Origin: Thermobifida cellulosilytica TB100
Lineage (GTDB): Bacteria > Actinomycetota > Actinomycetes > Streptosporangiales > Streptosporangiaceae
Direction: 5' to 3'
Length of the DNA stretch: 64,000 bases
Assembly: GCF_001517975.1 (NCBI RefSeq)
Contig: NZ_KQ950184.1
Location: 74,703 to 138,702, forward strand
The position numbers and the translations under genes are program-made. The notes under the pieces were generated by a model. It did no database searches, was not told the DNA's origin, and was given only the letters and a program-made list of their open reading frames with translations. Numbering within the stretch: position 1 is the stretch's first letter; the number at the start of each line of letters is the position of its first letter. This document shows, piece by piece, positions 50,052-60,754 of this stretch.

Positions 50052-50158
50052 TCAACGAGAGTATGACAGGCGGGGGAGGTCCAGGGCGGTTCGACCCGGT
50101 TCTGCGGTGCGGCCGGCTGTCGGGCGCGCGGGGACGGCCCCGGCGCCCGCGACCGGGG

Positions 50159-50392
50159 TCAGTCCGGGCGGCCGCCTCCGGCCGGGTGGGGAGTGGAGTT
50201 GACCATGGCGCGCAGGTGCTCCCTGGCGACGCGTTCGACGAGACGGGGCGTGGCCCGGAAGCCGAGGTGCTCGGCGCGGCGCCAGACGTCGGCGACGCAG
50301 CGTTCCACCGACCGTTGTGGCAGAATCTGGAACTCACTGCGCAGCCGTGCGGTGACCTGCTGCACAGCAGACGGTTGACCGGTCCTGAGCAT
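50159..50392 (-). CDS. Small three-helix conserved protein
   Basis: 77 residues from ATG 50392, with GAGGGG six nt upstream. TARLRSEFQILPQRSVERCVADVWRRAEHLGF...LVERVAREHLRAM follows the pattern of short actinobacterial proteins found near signalling phosphatases. The large phosphatase gene begins 620 bp away, divergently. Function unknown. Confidence 0.65.
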   Translation of the reverse strand: MLRTGQPSAVQQVTARLRSEFQILPQRSVERCVADVWRRAEHLGFRATPRLVERVAREHLRAMVNSTPHPAGGGRPD

Positions 50393-51014
50393 CCGCGCCC
50401 CCTCATGGCGTCGGGCCTGACGGTGACCACTTCCATTCCACAACGCAGGAACGGTCTGTCAAGCCTCGACGTCCCGGGTATTGCCCATGCTTTGGAGCTT
50501 TCTGGGGATGTCTGTGGTGGTTCGTCCCTGTGGGGTAAGGGTGCCGGGAGAGGAGGGTGAGGCCTGACGGCCGGTTTTCGGACTGGTTCCCTCCGTTTAC
50601 CTGGTGGGGATGTGAAGCCGGTGACCACGGCCTTTGCGGATGGTTTCCGAAAAGGAGCGACCGAAACGGCGGTACTTACCGCACCTTATTCCGGTAATGT
50701 ATATTATTTACTCTCCGCGATTGCTGTCGGTCGGTCCTGCGGGTGGACCGACAGGTCCGGGCCGTGGTGTCCTATGCTGAGGCGGTGCGGTGACAGGCGA
50801 AATCGCGGTCGGGTACGGTTTCCGGAACCGGAGGGACCTTTTCTCCGGGAGGACCGCGCGGCGAGGGGGTGGGCGCTGTGGAAGCCGTTCACGGTCCTGC
50901 CCGTCCGGGCGCGCCCCGTATTCTCGGCAAGGGCGGCCGAACGACGCACCGGCCGCTCCCGAAAGTCACCAGTCCTATTCTGACCACGGGGGAAGGGTCC
51001 CGGAGGTGGCGCCG
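50393..51014. other. Divergent regulatory region before the PAS phosphatase
   Basis: About 620 bp with no gene that meets my standard. Bases ~50675-50715 are AT-rich and include TTACCG-N9-CCGGTAA, an imperfect inverted repeat (50677-50697), next to TATATTATTTA. These are promoter or operator candidates. A 123-codon frame from 50612 has foreign codon use and is not accepted as a gene. Confidence 0.45.
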
Positions 51015-53084
51015 ATGAGCACCGAGACGTCCGTCCCGTTTCTCCGCGTTTCCCCCATGAACCCGGTTGATGCCGCGCTGCTGGACACACTTCTCAAAGA
51101 AGCTCCCATCGGTTTTGCCTTCCTGACCCCCGACCTGTGCTTCCAGAGGGTCAACCGTACCCTGGCGGCCATTTACGGCCGCTCCGCCCAGGACTGCCAG
51201 GGCCGCACCCCCTCCGAGGTGCTCTGCCCCTCGGACGCGGAGGAGCACAAACGGGCGCTCACCGCGGTCCTGTCCGGCGAGTCCGTGGTCTACAGCGACC
51301 ACCACCTCATCGGCGGCACCCCGAGCCAGCCCGACGAGGAGCGCCACTGGGCGCTGTCCTGGTTCCCCGCCCGCGACAGCGAGGGCGAGATCAGCGGGGT
51401 CGCGCTGATCGCGGTGGACATCAGCGAGCGCCACAAGGCGGAGCTGGCCCTGCGGCGCAGCGAGGAGCGCTACCGCGCGCTGATGCAGGCGGGCAACCAG
51501 ATCGTCTGGGCCGCCGCACGCGACGGCCGGGTCGACGAGGACTGCCCCGAGTGGCGCAACCTGACCGGCCAGACCGAGGAGGAGTACCTGGCCGAGGGCT
51601 GGCTCGCGGCGGTGCACCCCGACGACCGGGAGCGCACCCGGCTGGCCTGGGAGGACGCCATCGAGGACGCCGCGATCTTCGAGGCCGACTTCCGGGTCCG
51701 CATGCGCAGCGGCGAGTACCGGCACTACCGCTCCCGTGCGGTCCCCCTGCGCCGCGACGGCCAGGTGGTCGAGTGGGTCGGCACGCACGTCGACGTCACC
51801 GCCACCGCTGAGGTGCGCCAGCGGCTCACCCAGCAGTTGGAGAAGGCCGCGATGCGCACGGCCCGGTTGCAGAAGGCCACCGCCGATCTCGCCGAGGCGC
51901 TCACCGTCGACCAGGTGGTGCACGTGATGGCCGAGATCGGCAACACCGCAGTGGGGGTGTACCGCACCGCCGTGGCCCAGCTCAACCGTGAGCGGCTCCG
52001 GCTGCAATTGCTCAACGCCGACGGCATCCCCGACGTCCCCGGCGCTCCGCCCCGCGAGATGGGGCTGGAGGACCTCAGCATGATGACCCTGGCGGTCCGC
52101 GAGAGCCGCACCGTCGTCGCCGAGTCGCCCGAGGCGCTGCGGGAGGTCATGAAGGACCACGCGGACACCGTCGCCTATCTGGAGCACACCGACGAGCGCG
52201 CGTGGATCGCGCTGCCCATGATGAGCGCGGGCCGCCCCATCGGGGCGCTGCGCTTCTCCTTCCGGGAGCCCCGCGAGATCGCCGAGGAGGAGCGGGCGTT
52301 CCTGGAGGCGCTGGCCGGGCAGTGCGCGCTCGCCCTGGAGCGGGCCACCCTCTACGAGCGGGAGCACAGCACCGCCGAGGCCCTCCAGAAGAGCCTGCTG
52401 CCCGAGGAGCTCCCCGAGGTGCGCGGCATCCGGCTGGGCAAGCTCTACAACCCCGGCACCAAGTACGTGCAGGTCGGCGGGGACTGGTACGACGCCTTCC
52501 GGCTCACCGACGGCCGGGTGGCCGGAGTGCTGGGCGACGTCATGGGCAAAGGGCTCAAAGCGGCCACCGGAATGAGCCGGGTGCGCAACGCGCTGCGCGC
52601 GCTCGCCTTCAGCATGCCCGAACCGGCCGACGTGCTCACAGGGCTGGACAACCTGTTCAGCGCCACCGAGAGCAACGACCAGATCACCACCCTGATCTAC
52701 TTCGTCCTGGACCCGGAGAGCGGACACGGCCACATCGCCAACGCGGGCCACCTGCCGCCGCTGCTCATCCCCCAGGACGGGCCGCCCCGGCTGCTGGAGA
52801 CCGAGCCGTCGACCCCGCTCGGCATCCCGGTGCCGAGAGAGCAGCACAAATTTTTTGTCCCACCCGGTAACACCATCGTCCTCTACTCCGATGGACTAGT
52901 AGAGAACCGCAGACGTGCCGCAGGAGCGGGTCTCGAAGAACTCGTCACCGTAGCTTCCCGAGCACCGGCGGAGGTGGTGGGCGATCCACAGAACATCCTG
53001 AAGTACCTTGTGGAAAGGATGCTTGCGGGGCATGAGCAGGATGATGACGTAACCTTGCTTGCCGTCCACGTTCCCGCAACGTGA
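51015..53084 (+). CDS. PAS-PAS-GAF PP2C (SpoIIE-type) phosphatase
   Basis: 689 residues, GGAGGTGG before ATG 51015. The PAS domains are ~22-145 (APIGFAFLTPDLCFQRVNRTLAAIYGRSAQD) and ~148-265 (MQAGNQIVWAAARDGRVDEDC). A GAF-like region is ~275-440. The C-terminal PP2C/SpoIIE domain starts near 455 (LQKSLLPEELPEVRGIRLG). The metal-binding VGGDWYDAF, GDVMGKGLKAA, NAGHLPPLL and VLYSDGLVE are intact, so it should be active. Such phosphatases dephosphorylate anti-sigma antagonists and control stress sigma factors. No partner kinase or antagonist is in the window. Confidence 0.9.
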   Translation: MSTETSVPFLRVSPMNPVDAALLDTLLKEAPIGFAFLTPDLCFQRVNRTLAAIYGRSAQDCQGRTPSEVLCPSDAEEHKRALTAVLSGESVVYSDHHLIGGTPSQPDEERHWALSWFPARDSEGEISGVALIAVDISERHKAELALRRSEERYRALMQAGNQIVWAAARDGRVDEDCPEWRNLTGQTEEEYLAEGWLAAVHPDDRERTRLAWEDAIEDAAIFEADFRVRMRSGEYRHYRSRAVPLRRDGQVVEWVGTHVDVTATAEVRQRLTQQLEKAAMRTARLQKATADLAEALTVDQVVHVMAEIGNTAVGVYRTAVAQLNRERLRLQLLNADGIPDVPGAPPREMGLEDLSMMTLAVRESRTVVAESPEALREVMKDHADTVAYLEHTDERAWIALPMMSAGRPIGALRFSFREPREIAEEERAFLEALAGQCALALERATLYEREHSTAEALQKSLLPEELPEVRGIRLGKLYNPGTKYVQVGGDWYDAFRLTDGRVAGVLGDVMGKGLKAATGMSRVRNALRALAFSMPEPADVLTGLDNLFSATESNDQITTLIYFVLDPESGHGHIANAGHLPPLLIPQDGPPRLLETEPSTPLGIPVPREQHKFFVPPGNTIVLYSDGLVENRRRAAGAGLEELVTVASRAPAEVVGDPQNILKYLVERMLAGHEQDDDVTLLAVHVPAT

Positions 53085-53156
53085 GACCGGGTCGCGCGAG
53101 CAGCCAGCGGCGAACCACCCGTCCGCCCACCTAAGGTGGGAGATGAAGATCCACAA

Positions 53157-53321
53157 GTGGCCCCGCGCCAGCGGGGATGATCCGAGCCCGACCACCGAAG
53201 CATCCGCCGCGCACCAGCCGGGTCCGCGGTGGAAAAGATCTTACTTGGCTGATGTGCCGGAACACCAGAGAAGGCACAGCGGTCCGGTGTGACGGTGGTC
53301 CCCGCGCCAGCGGGGGACAGG
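53157..53321 (+). CRISPR. Degenerate type I-E-like CRISPR remnant
   Basis: Two repeat-like units, 53157-53183 and 53295-53321, share the palindromic core CCCCGCGCCAGCGGGG of type I-E repeats; the first continues GATGATCC as in canonical copies. The start-to-start distance is 138 bp, roughly two I-E units, and a poorly preserved repeat may lie near 53218. The second unit has a decayed 3' end, as in a terminal repeat. No cas gene is nearby. It sits in the intergenic gap after the phosphatase. A CCCACC-TAA-GGTGGG hairpin (53126-53140) just before it may terminate that gene. Confidence 0.6.
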
Positions 53322-53409
53322 GGTCGAGCCGGGAAACGGACACAGTCCCCCCGACTCGCCGGATCGCCGAGTCCGACAATCTCGCCACACGTCCGTTCGA
53401 GAGGTGTTT

Positions 53410-55086
<1,677 letters not shown>

Positions 55087-55092
55087 GTCACC

Positions 55093-55121
55093 GGGCCGGT
55101 CTCCTCGGAGGGGACCGGCCC
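55093..55121 (+). terminator. Hairpin after the sigma factor gene
   Basis: GGGCCGGTC (55093-55101) pairs with GACCGGCCC (55113-55121), and the loop holds a further TCCTCGGAGG fold. No T tract. Confidence 0.5.
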
Positions 55122-55343
55122 ACTCGCGACACGTTCCGGCGGCCGTGTCCCGTCGGCGCGGTGTGGCGAGGTCCGCGGACGGCACCACCGGAGTCTTCCT
55201 GCCTGATGATCCCCTGCACCGGGCATCTCCGATGATGCCTCCGGCCGGATATGGGGAGGATAAAAACCGAGACAGCCCCGTGATCCGGAGGCCGCTCCGA
55301 CAGGGCGCGGACCGCGCCCCGTCGGCGTGTGCACGCTGCCGAC

Positions 55344-56138
55344 TCAGTCGGACACGATGACGTTCAGCACGTGCGGGCCGCCGCGGGCCGGAGCGGTGAG
55401 CTCGACGCGGTGGCCCAGGTCGGCCAGGACCTCCACCAGCTCCCCCGGGCTCTGCGGGGCCGCCCCCGAGGCCAGCAGGGAGTGCGCCACCGCGCCGCGG
55501 GCCGCCTTGGCCAGGTGGCTCACCACCGACCGGCGGACCACTCCGTCCACCACGGTCTGCCGCAGCACCCGCACGGTCACCGTGCGCTCCGCGACGTCGG
55601 GGCCGGGGCGGAACGCGGCGGCGTAGGCGGCCGACCGGCAGTCCACCACCAGGTGCCCCTCCGCCAGCTTGGTCAGCGCCTCGGTGAGCTGGGAGCGCCA
55701 GAACGCCCCGAGGGGACCCAGCGGCGGCAGCGAGACCCCCATGGACAGGCGGTAGGGGGGAACCGGGTCGGTGGGCCGCAGCACCCCCCACAGGCCGGAG
55801 AAGACCAGTACGGTCTCCTCCACCCGCCCCGCCGACGGCCCGGCCAGCAGTTCCGGGAGCCGCAGGACGTCGTAGAGGACGCCGGTGTACAGGTCGGCTG
55901 CGCGCAGCGTCGCGGCGGTGCGCAGCTCCCGGTTCCGCTGCACGGCGTCGGCCTGGCGCGGACCCAGGCCGAGGACGGTGCGCGCCTCGTCCACCGGACG
56001 CGCGCACACCTCCTCCAGCGCGGCCAGGACCGACTCTCGCGCGGGAGTGAGCTCGGGCAGGCTGAGCGACGCCGGGTCCAGGGCGGGACCGTCGCCCGAC
56101 GACGCTTTTCCTTCGGACGGAGGGAGCAGGATGAGCAT
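55344..56138 (-). CDS. yaaA: YaaA family peroxide-stress protein
   Basis: 264 residues, the usual UPF0246/DUF328 length. It starts MLILLPPSEGK, the family hallmark, and includes LRTAATLRAADLYTGVLYDVL, VLVFSGLWGVLRPTDPVPPYRLSMGVSLP and LVVDCRSAAYAAAF. YaaA limits intracellular free iron during hydrogen peroxide stress and binds DNA. It starts at 56138, facing the GNAT gene's start in an 8-bp overlap. Confidence 0.92.
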   Translation of the reverse strand: MLILLPPSEGKASSGDGPALDPASLSLPELTPARESVLAALEEVCARPVDEARTVLGLGPRQADAVQRNRELRTAATLRAADLYTGVLYDVLRLPELLAGPSAGRVEETVLVFSGLWGVLRPTDPVPPYRLSMGVSLPPLGPLGAFWRSQLTEALTKLAEGHLVVDCRSAAYAAAFRPGPDVAERTVTVRVLRQTVVDGVVRRSVVSHLAKAARGAVAHSLLASGAAPQSPGELVEVLADLGHRVELTAPARGGPHVLNVIVSD

Positions 56139-56919
56139 GGGGCCTTCGGAGATCTCGGAGCTGGGCGACCCGGCAGATCGTACCAAGCGGAGGCTGCGGG
56201 AGGGCCGGGGCGGCACCGACGGAGGGTGGTGGGCCCGCACGGTGGCGCGGGACTGGCCCGCGCTCGAGGTCGTGGAGCGCTCCGGCTGGCGGCTGGGCTA
56301 CAGCCACGGGGTCACCAAGCGCGCGAACTCGGCGGTCGCGGTGGACGCGGACGCCGACCCCGACGAGCCGGGGCGCTTCTACCGGGAGCGGGGACTGCGC
56401 CCCGTCGTCCAGGTGTGGCCCGGCCAGGAGGAGATCGACGCGCTGCTGGCCGAGCGGGGCTACCGCGTGATGGCGCCGTGCCTGGTCCTGGTCAGGGCGC
56501 TGGAGCAGCGGCCGAAGCCCTCGGCCGAGGTCGTGGTGGACCGGGTGCCGCCCGCGGGCTGGGCGGAGGCCGTTCGCGGCCCGGGAGGGCCGGGACCGCA
56601 CGAGGCCGCAGTCGAGGCGCAGATCATGGCCCGGCGCGGCATGGTCCACGCGGTGCACGCGCAGGGCCGGGCCCGCGGCTGTGCGGCGTTGACCGGGGAC
56701 CTGGTCGGCGTCTACGGGATGGCCACCCGGGCCGACTCCCGCAGGCGCGGATGCGCCACCCGGGTCCTCGACTCCCTGCTCGCCTGGGCCTACGACCGCG
56801 GCGCGCGCCGCGCCTACCTGCTCGTGGTGGCGGACAACACGGCTGCCCGCACCCTGTACGAGCGGGCGGGCTTCACCGAGGCCTCCCGGTACCACTACCG
56901 GGTCGCCGACACCGGCTGA
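56131..56919 (+). CDS. GNAT acetyltransferase
   Basis: 262 residues; GGAGGGAG stands 4 nt before ATG 56131. The C-terminal GNAT core is VYGMATRADSRRRGCATRVLDSLLAWAYDRGARRAYLLVVADNTAARTLYERAGFTEASRYHYRV, containing the acetyl-CoA P-loop RRRGCA. The N-terminal ~130 residues resemble a second, weaker GNAT-type half (WPALEVVERSGWRLGYSHGVTKRANSAV). Substrate unknown. The start codon lies inside the first codons of yaaA on the opposite strand. Confidence 0.86.
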   Translation: MSMGPSEISELGDPADRTKRRLREGRGGTDGGWWARTVARDWPALEVVERSGWRLGYSHGVTKRANSAVAVDADADPDEPGRFYRERGLRPVVQVWPGQEEIDALLAERGYRVMAPCLVLVRALEQRPKPSAEVVVDRVPPAGWAEAVRGPGGPGPHEAAVEAQIMARRGMVHAVHAQGRARGCAALTGDLVGVYGMATRADSRRRGCATRVLDSLLAWAYDRGARRAYLLVVADNTAARTLYERAGFTEASRYHYRVADTG

Positions 56920-56944
56920 CGGAGCAAAGAGCGGCGACAGACAC

Positions 56945-56975
56945 CGGCGGCGGCCCCCTCCGGGGACCGCCGCCG
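56945..56975. terminator. Bidirectional terminator
   Basis: CGGCGGCGG (56945-56953) and CCGCCGCCG (56967-56975) pair with inner CCCC/GGGG and one mismatch, followed by CACGTCTTTC, between convergent genes. Confidence 0.6.
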
Positions 56976-56994
56976 CACGTCTTTCGGGTGAGGG

Positions 56995-57219
56995 CTAACG
57001 CTCGGCGGCACCGGCCTTGGGGGAGAGGAGACGGTCGGTCTCGTCGTGGATCTCCACCGCGACCTTGCGGACGGATTCCCCGTGCTGCCGCATGTGGTGG
57101 GCGCAGAACAGCAGTTCACCACCGGAGTTGAGAACCACTCGGACATACGCCTGGGCGCCGCAGCGGTCGCAACGGTCTCCGGCTGTCAGCGGCCTGGTGG
57201 GGGCAAGAGTTCCAGTCAC
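56995..57219 (-). CDS. Small zinc-binding protein (DUF7455-like)
   Basis: 74 residues from GTG 57219 (GGAAGG upstream). CDRCGAQAYVRV and LLFCAHHMRQHGESV supply a CxxC and a C-x2-H zinc site. Such short proteins occur near the principal sigma gene in actinobacteria; function unknown. It is divergent from parE. Confidence 0.8.
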   Translation of the reverse strand: MTGTLAPTRPLTAGDRCDRCGAQAYVRVVLNSGGELLFCAHHMRQHGESVRKVAVEIHDETDRLLSPKAGAAER

Positions 57220-57571
57220 TTCGCCTTCCTCAGTTCTCGGCGTTAGTCACTCGGGACAACATCTAACCGGACGAAGAGCTTCCCGACCAGCCCTTCTGTA
57301 CGCCGACAGCGGAATTGACCCGCTTCGTGGCCTATCTCTCTACCTCGTTCCTCGCTGGTTGTCTGACCCAGGTTCTACCCTGCGACACGCCGTGTTATCC
57401 CAGTGGTCCAGAATGCGGACCACGGTGACTGCGGCTACCCTCAGACCGAACTACTGTGCTAACGCACCCCGCACCGGGCAGGTGGCCGCCCGCCCGATCA
57501 CGACCACGCTTGCCCGTGCCCAGGCCGGGTACGGTGGCGCTCGCAGACCCCAAGACCGCAGGAGAGTCCCC
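57220..57571. other. Divergent region between the zinc protein and parE
   Basis: 350 bp without a gene. TGGTCC-N7-GGACCA (57404-57422) is an inverted repeat, and TACCCT hexamers occur at ~57377 and ~57434; either could be promoter or operator parts. Nothing stronger is visible. Confidence 0.4.
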
Positions 57572-59677
57572 GTGACCGCCCTCACCACTGACTTCCACGA
57601 CCCCGAGGAATACTCCGCTCGGCACCTTTCGGTCCTGGAAGGTCTCGAGGCGGTCCGCAAGCGGCCGGGCATGTACATCGGCTCCACGGACAGCCGCGGC
57701 CTCACCCACTGCATGTGGGAGATCATCGACAACTCCGTCGACGAGGCCCTCGCGGGCCACTGCACCCGCATCGACGTGGTGCTGCACGCCGACGGCTCGG
57801 TCGAGGTGCGTGACAACGGGCGCGGCATCCCGGTCGACATCGAGCCCCGCACCGGGCTGAGCGGCGTGGAGCTGGTCATGACCAAGCTGCACGCCGGAGG
57901 CAAGTTCGGCTCCGGCTCCTACACCGCCTCCGGCGGCCTGCACGGCGTGGGCGCCTCCGTGGTGAACGCGCTGTCGGCGCGCCTGGACGTCGAGGTGGAC
58001 CGGCAGGGGCACACCCACGCGATGAGCTTCCGGCGCGGCATCCCCGGTGTCTTCGACGCCGACGGCCCCGACGCCGGCTTCACCCCCCGGTCCGGCCTGG
58101 AGCAGGTGCGCCGGATCGCCAAGAAGGTCACCGGCACCCGGGTGCGGTTCTGGGCCGACCGGCAGATCTTCCTCAAGGACGCCGACATCGCCCGCGAGGC
58201 CCTGCTGGACCGCGCCCGCCAGACCGCCTTCCTCGTCCCCGGACTGACCATCTCGGTCCGCGACGAGCGGACCGAGGGCGAGGAGCCCTACGAGGAGGAG
58301 TTCCGCTTCGACGGCGGGATCAGCGAGTTCTGCGCCTACCTGGCCCCCGACCCGGAGGTCTGCCCGGTGCTGCGGATCGAGGGCAGCGGCAACTTCACCG
58401 AGACCGTGCCGGTCCTCGACGAGCAGGGCCACATGGTCCCCACCGACGTGGAGCGGCGGCTCGACGTGGACGTCGCGCTGCGCTGGGGCACCGGCTACGA
58501 CACCACGGTCCGCTCCTTCGTGAACGTCATCGCCACCCCCAAGGGCGGCACCCACCTGGCGGGGTTCGAACGCGCCCTGGTGCGCGTGGTCAACGACCAA
58601 CTGCGCGCCACCAAGCTCCTCAGAGCCAGCGACGACCCCGTCACCAAGGAGGACGTCCTGGAAGGGCTCACCGCCGTGGTCACGGTGCGCCTGCCCGAAC
58701 CGCAGTTCGAGGGGCAGACCAAGGAGATCCTCGGCACCTCGGCGGCCAGCCGGATCGTCTCCCAGGTCGTGGGACGGGAGCTGCGCACCTTCCTGACCTC
58801 CACCAAGCGGACCGAGAAGCAGCAGGCCCGCGCGGTGCTGGAGAAGATCGTCAACGCGGCCAAGGCGCGCCTGGCCGCCCGCCAGCAGCGCGAGACCCAG
58901 CGGCGCAAGAACGCCCTGGAGAACTCGGCGCTGCCCGCCAAGCTGGTGGACTGCCGCAGCGAGGGCCTGGAGCGCAGCGAGCTGTTCATCGTCGAGGGCG
59001 ACTCCGCGCTGGGCACCGCCAAACTCGCCCGCGACTCCGAGTTCCAGGCACTGCTGCCGATCCGCGGCAAGATCCTCAACGTGCAGAAGGCCTCCGTGGC
59101 CGACATGCTCAAGAACGCCGAGTGCGCCGCGATCATCCAGGTCATCGGCGCCGGATCGGGCCGCAGCTTCGACCTGGACGCCGCCCGCTACGGCCGGGTC
59201 ATCCTGATGGCCGACGCCGACGTGGACGGCGCGCACATCCGCTGCCTGCTGCTGACGCTGTTCTACCGCTACATGCGTCCCATGCTGGAGGCGGGCCGGG
59301 TGTTCGCCGCCGTGCCGCCGCTGCACCGCATCGAGCTGACCAACGTGCGCAGGAAGCGCGGTGCCCGGCCCGAGGACCGCTACATCTACACCTACTCCGA
59401 CGCCGAGCTGCACCGGAAGCTGCTGGAACTGGAGAAGAAGGGCATCACCTGGAAGGAGCCCGTGCAGCGGTACAAGGGCCTCGGCGAGATGGACGCCGAC
59501 CAGTTGGCGGAGACCACGATGGACCCGCGCCACCGCACGCTGCGCCGCATCCGCGTGGACCAGGCGGAGGAGGCCGCCGCGGTGTTCGAACTCCTCATGG
59601 GCAACGAGGTCGCGCCGCGCCGCGCGTTCATCGCCCAGGGCGCCCGGGAGCTCGACCTCAGCCGCATCGACACCTGA
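57572..59677 (+). CDS. parE: Topoisomerase IV subunit B
   Basis: 701 residues from GTG 57572 (GGAGAG upstream). The GHKL ATPase is near the N-terminus (WEIIDNSVDEALAGHC, VRDNGRGIPVDI, GGKFGSGSYTASGGLHGVGASVVNAL). The TOPRIM domain has LFIVEGDSALGTAKLARDSEFQALLPIRGKI and DADVDGAHIRCLLL. The B-subunit ending KYKGLGEMDADQLAETTMDP is intact. It pairs with the parC at 60755, as in Streptomyces parE/parC. Distinction from GyrB rests on the ParC-like A subunit nearby. Confidence 0.93.
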   Translation: MTALTTDFHDPEEYSARHLSVLEGLEAVRKRPGMYIGSTDSRGLTHCMWEIIDNSVDEALAGHCTRIDVVLHADGSVEVRDNGRGIPVDIEPRTGLSGVELVMTKLHAGGKFGSGSYTASGGLHGVGASVVNALSARLDVEVDRQGHTHAMSFRRGIPGVFDADGPDAGFTPRSGLEQVRRIAKKVTGTRVRFWADRQIFLKDADIAREALLDRARQTAFLVPGLTISVRDERTEGEEPYEEEFRFDGGISEFCAYLAPDPEVCPVLRIEGSGNFTETVPVLDEQGHMVPTDVERRLDVDVALRWGTGYDTTVRSFVNVIATPKGGTHLAGFERALVRVVNDQLRATKLLRASDDPVTKEDVLEGLTAVVTVRLPEPQFEGQTKEILGTSAASRIVSQVVGRELRTFLTSTKRTEKQQARAVLEKIVNAAKARLAARQQRETQRRKNALENSALPAKLVDCRSEGLERSELFIVEGDSALGTAKLARDSEFQALLPIRGKILNVQKASVADMLKNAECAAIIQVIGAGSGRSFDLDAARYGRVILMADADVDGAHIRCLLLTLFYRYMRPMLEAGRVFAAVPPLHRIELTNVRRKRGARPEDRYIYTYSDAELHRKLLELEKKGITWKEPVQRYKGLGEMDADQLAETTMDPRHRTLRRIRVDQAEEAAAVFELLMGNEVAPRRAFIAQGARELDLSRIDT

Positions 59678-59692
59678 CCCCGGTGACGCGCC

Positions 59693-59719
59693 GGGGCCGC
59701 GCCCGGCGGGCGCGGCCCC
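59693..59719. terminator. Terminator between parE and the TPR gene
   Basis: GGGGCCGCGCCC (59693-59704) and GGGCGCGGCCCC (59708-59719) form a perfect 12-bp stem with a 3-nt loop between convergent genes. Confidence 0.65.
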
Positions 59720-59737
59720 GAAACCTCGACGAGGGGG

Positions 59738-60061
59738 TCAGTCGAGCGAACCGCCCGACATGATCGCGTGCATCCTGCGGTGGGGGGCTGCCTCGGAGCC
59801 CCGGTTCTGTCGTTCCAGCGAGCGGGCGAGCGCGATGTGCGCCCAGGCGTCGCACGGGTCGAGCTCGATGAGCCTACGGAAGGTCTGTTCAGCTTTGGCG
59901 AGCTGAGCCGAGTGGTAGTAGGAGCGTCCCAGTAACTCCAGAACGGTCCGGTTGTGGGGCTCCGCCTCCGCGAGCGGGGCCAGGACCCGGGCCGCGCCGA
60001 TCGGATCGCCGAGGTCGAAGTGCTGCCTGCCGCGTCGGTAGATGTCGTAACTGCTCTCCAC
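59738..60061 (-). CDS. Tetratricopeptide repeat protein
   Basis: 107 residues; AAAGGAG seven nt before GTG 60061. Two TPR units are recognisable, VLELLGRSYYHSAQLAKAEQTFRRLIELDPCDAWAHIALARSLE and an earlier one (YRRGRQHFDLGDPIGAARVLAPLAEAEP). Adaptor-like; partner unknown. The ending APHRRMHAIMSGGSLD is disordered. Confidence 0.82.
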   Translation of the reverse strand: MESSYDIYRRGRQHFDLGDPIGAARVLAPLAEAEPHNRTVLELLGRSYYHSAQLAKAEQTFRRLIELDPCDAWAHIALARSLERQNRGSEAAPHRRMHAIMSGGSLD

Positions 60062-60144
60062 CCTCGCACTCCTTTCCTCGGGAAGCACAACAGTGCCCCC
60101 CAGAGGGGAATTCCCGGCGCTCGCGGCCCTGACACCGCGGGCTC

Positions 60145-60648
60145 TCAGAGGTCCAGCGGGGTCACCCGTCCGGAGTCGACGTCGTAGAGGGCGCCCATGA
60201 CCGCCAGGTCGTTCGGGAGCAGCGGGTGGTGCCGGATGCGCTCCAGGTCGTGGAAGAGCGCCCCGATCTGGTCGCGGTCGGTGTGGAACTCCAGGCTGCG
60301 GGTGTCCACCCCGTACTTGGCGGCGATGAGGTCGTGCACCTCGTCGTCGCTCGCCACCGAGGCCATCTTGCACCGGGTGTGCGGCAGCACCATGACCCGG
60401 TTCACTCCCAGCAGGTACACCGCCAGGACCAGGGTGCGCAGGGTGTCGTCGGTGACCCGGGCACCGGCGTTGCGCAGGATCTTGGCGTCGCCGGGCTTGA
60501 GCCCGAGCATGTCCAAGGGCTCGATGCGCGAGTCCATACAGGTCACGAGGGCCAGGCCGCGGGCGGCCACCGGCTGTAGGCCGGCCAGGCCGAACGAGCG
60601 GACGTACTTCTCGTTGGCGGCGAGGACGTCGTCGAAGGCAGTGCTCAC
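60145..60648 (-). CDS. Beta-carbonic anhydrase
   Basis: 167 residues from GTG 60648, chosen because GGAGGC lies at good spacing; TTG 60660 would be an alternative. Zinc ligands are C37 (in LVTCMDSR), H90 and C93 (in LPHTRCKM); D39 and R41 form the dyad. It belongs to the short Rv1284-like subgroup. It catalyses CO2/bicarbonate interconversion. Confidence 0.92.
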   Translation of the reverse strand: MSTAFDDVLAANEKYVRSFGLAGLQPVAARGLALVTCMDSRIEPLDMLGLKPGDAKILRNAGARVTDDTLRTLVLAVYLLGVNRVMVLPHTRCKMASVASDDEVHDLIAAKYGVDTRSLEFHTDRDQIGALFHDLERIRHHPLLPNDLAVMGALYDVDSGRVTPLDL

Positions 60649-60688
60649 AGGCGCCTCCAAGGCGTGGTGGGGTCTTGTGCGGTTAAAA

Positions 60689-60720
60689 ACACGGGCAAGG
60701 CCGCGCGGCCTTGCCCGTGT
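60689..60720 (-). terminator. Intrinsic terminator of parC
   Basis: A perfect 32-bp palindrome (arms ACACGGGCAAGGCCGC and GCGGCCTTGCCCGTGT) is followed on the minus strand by TTTTTAA. It is the clearest Rho-independent terminator in the window. Confidence 0.9.
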
Positions 60721-60754
60721 CTGACAGGGCTGTTCCCCGAATGGCCGGGCCCAA

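Noticed and set aside
50612-50983. A 123-codon plus-strand frame before the PAS phosphatase gene
   Set aside because: Its first part has codon use unlike neighbouring genes, it has a poor ribosome site, and no domain is recognisable.
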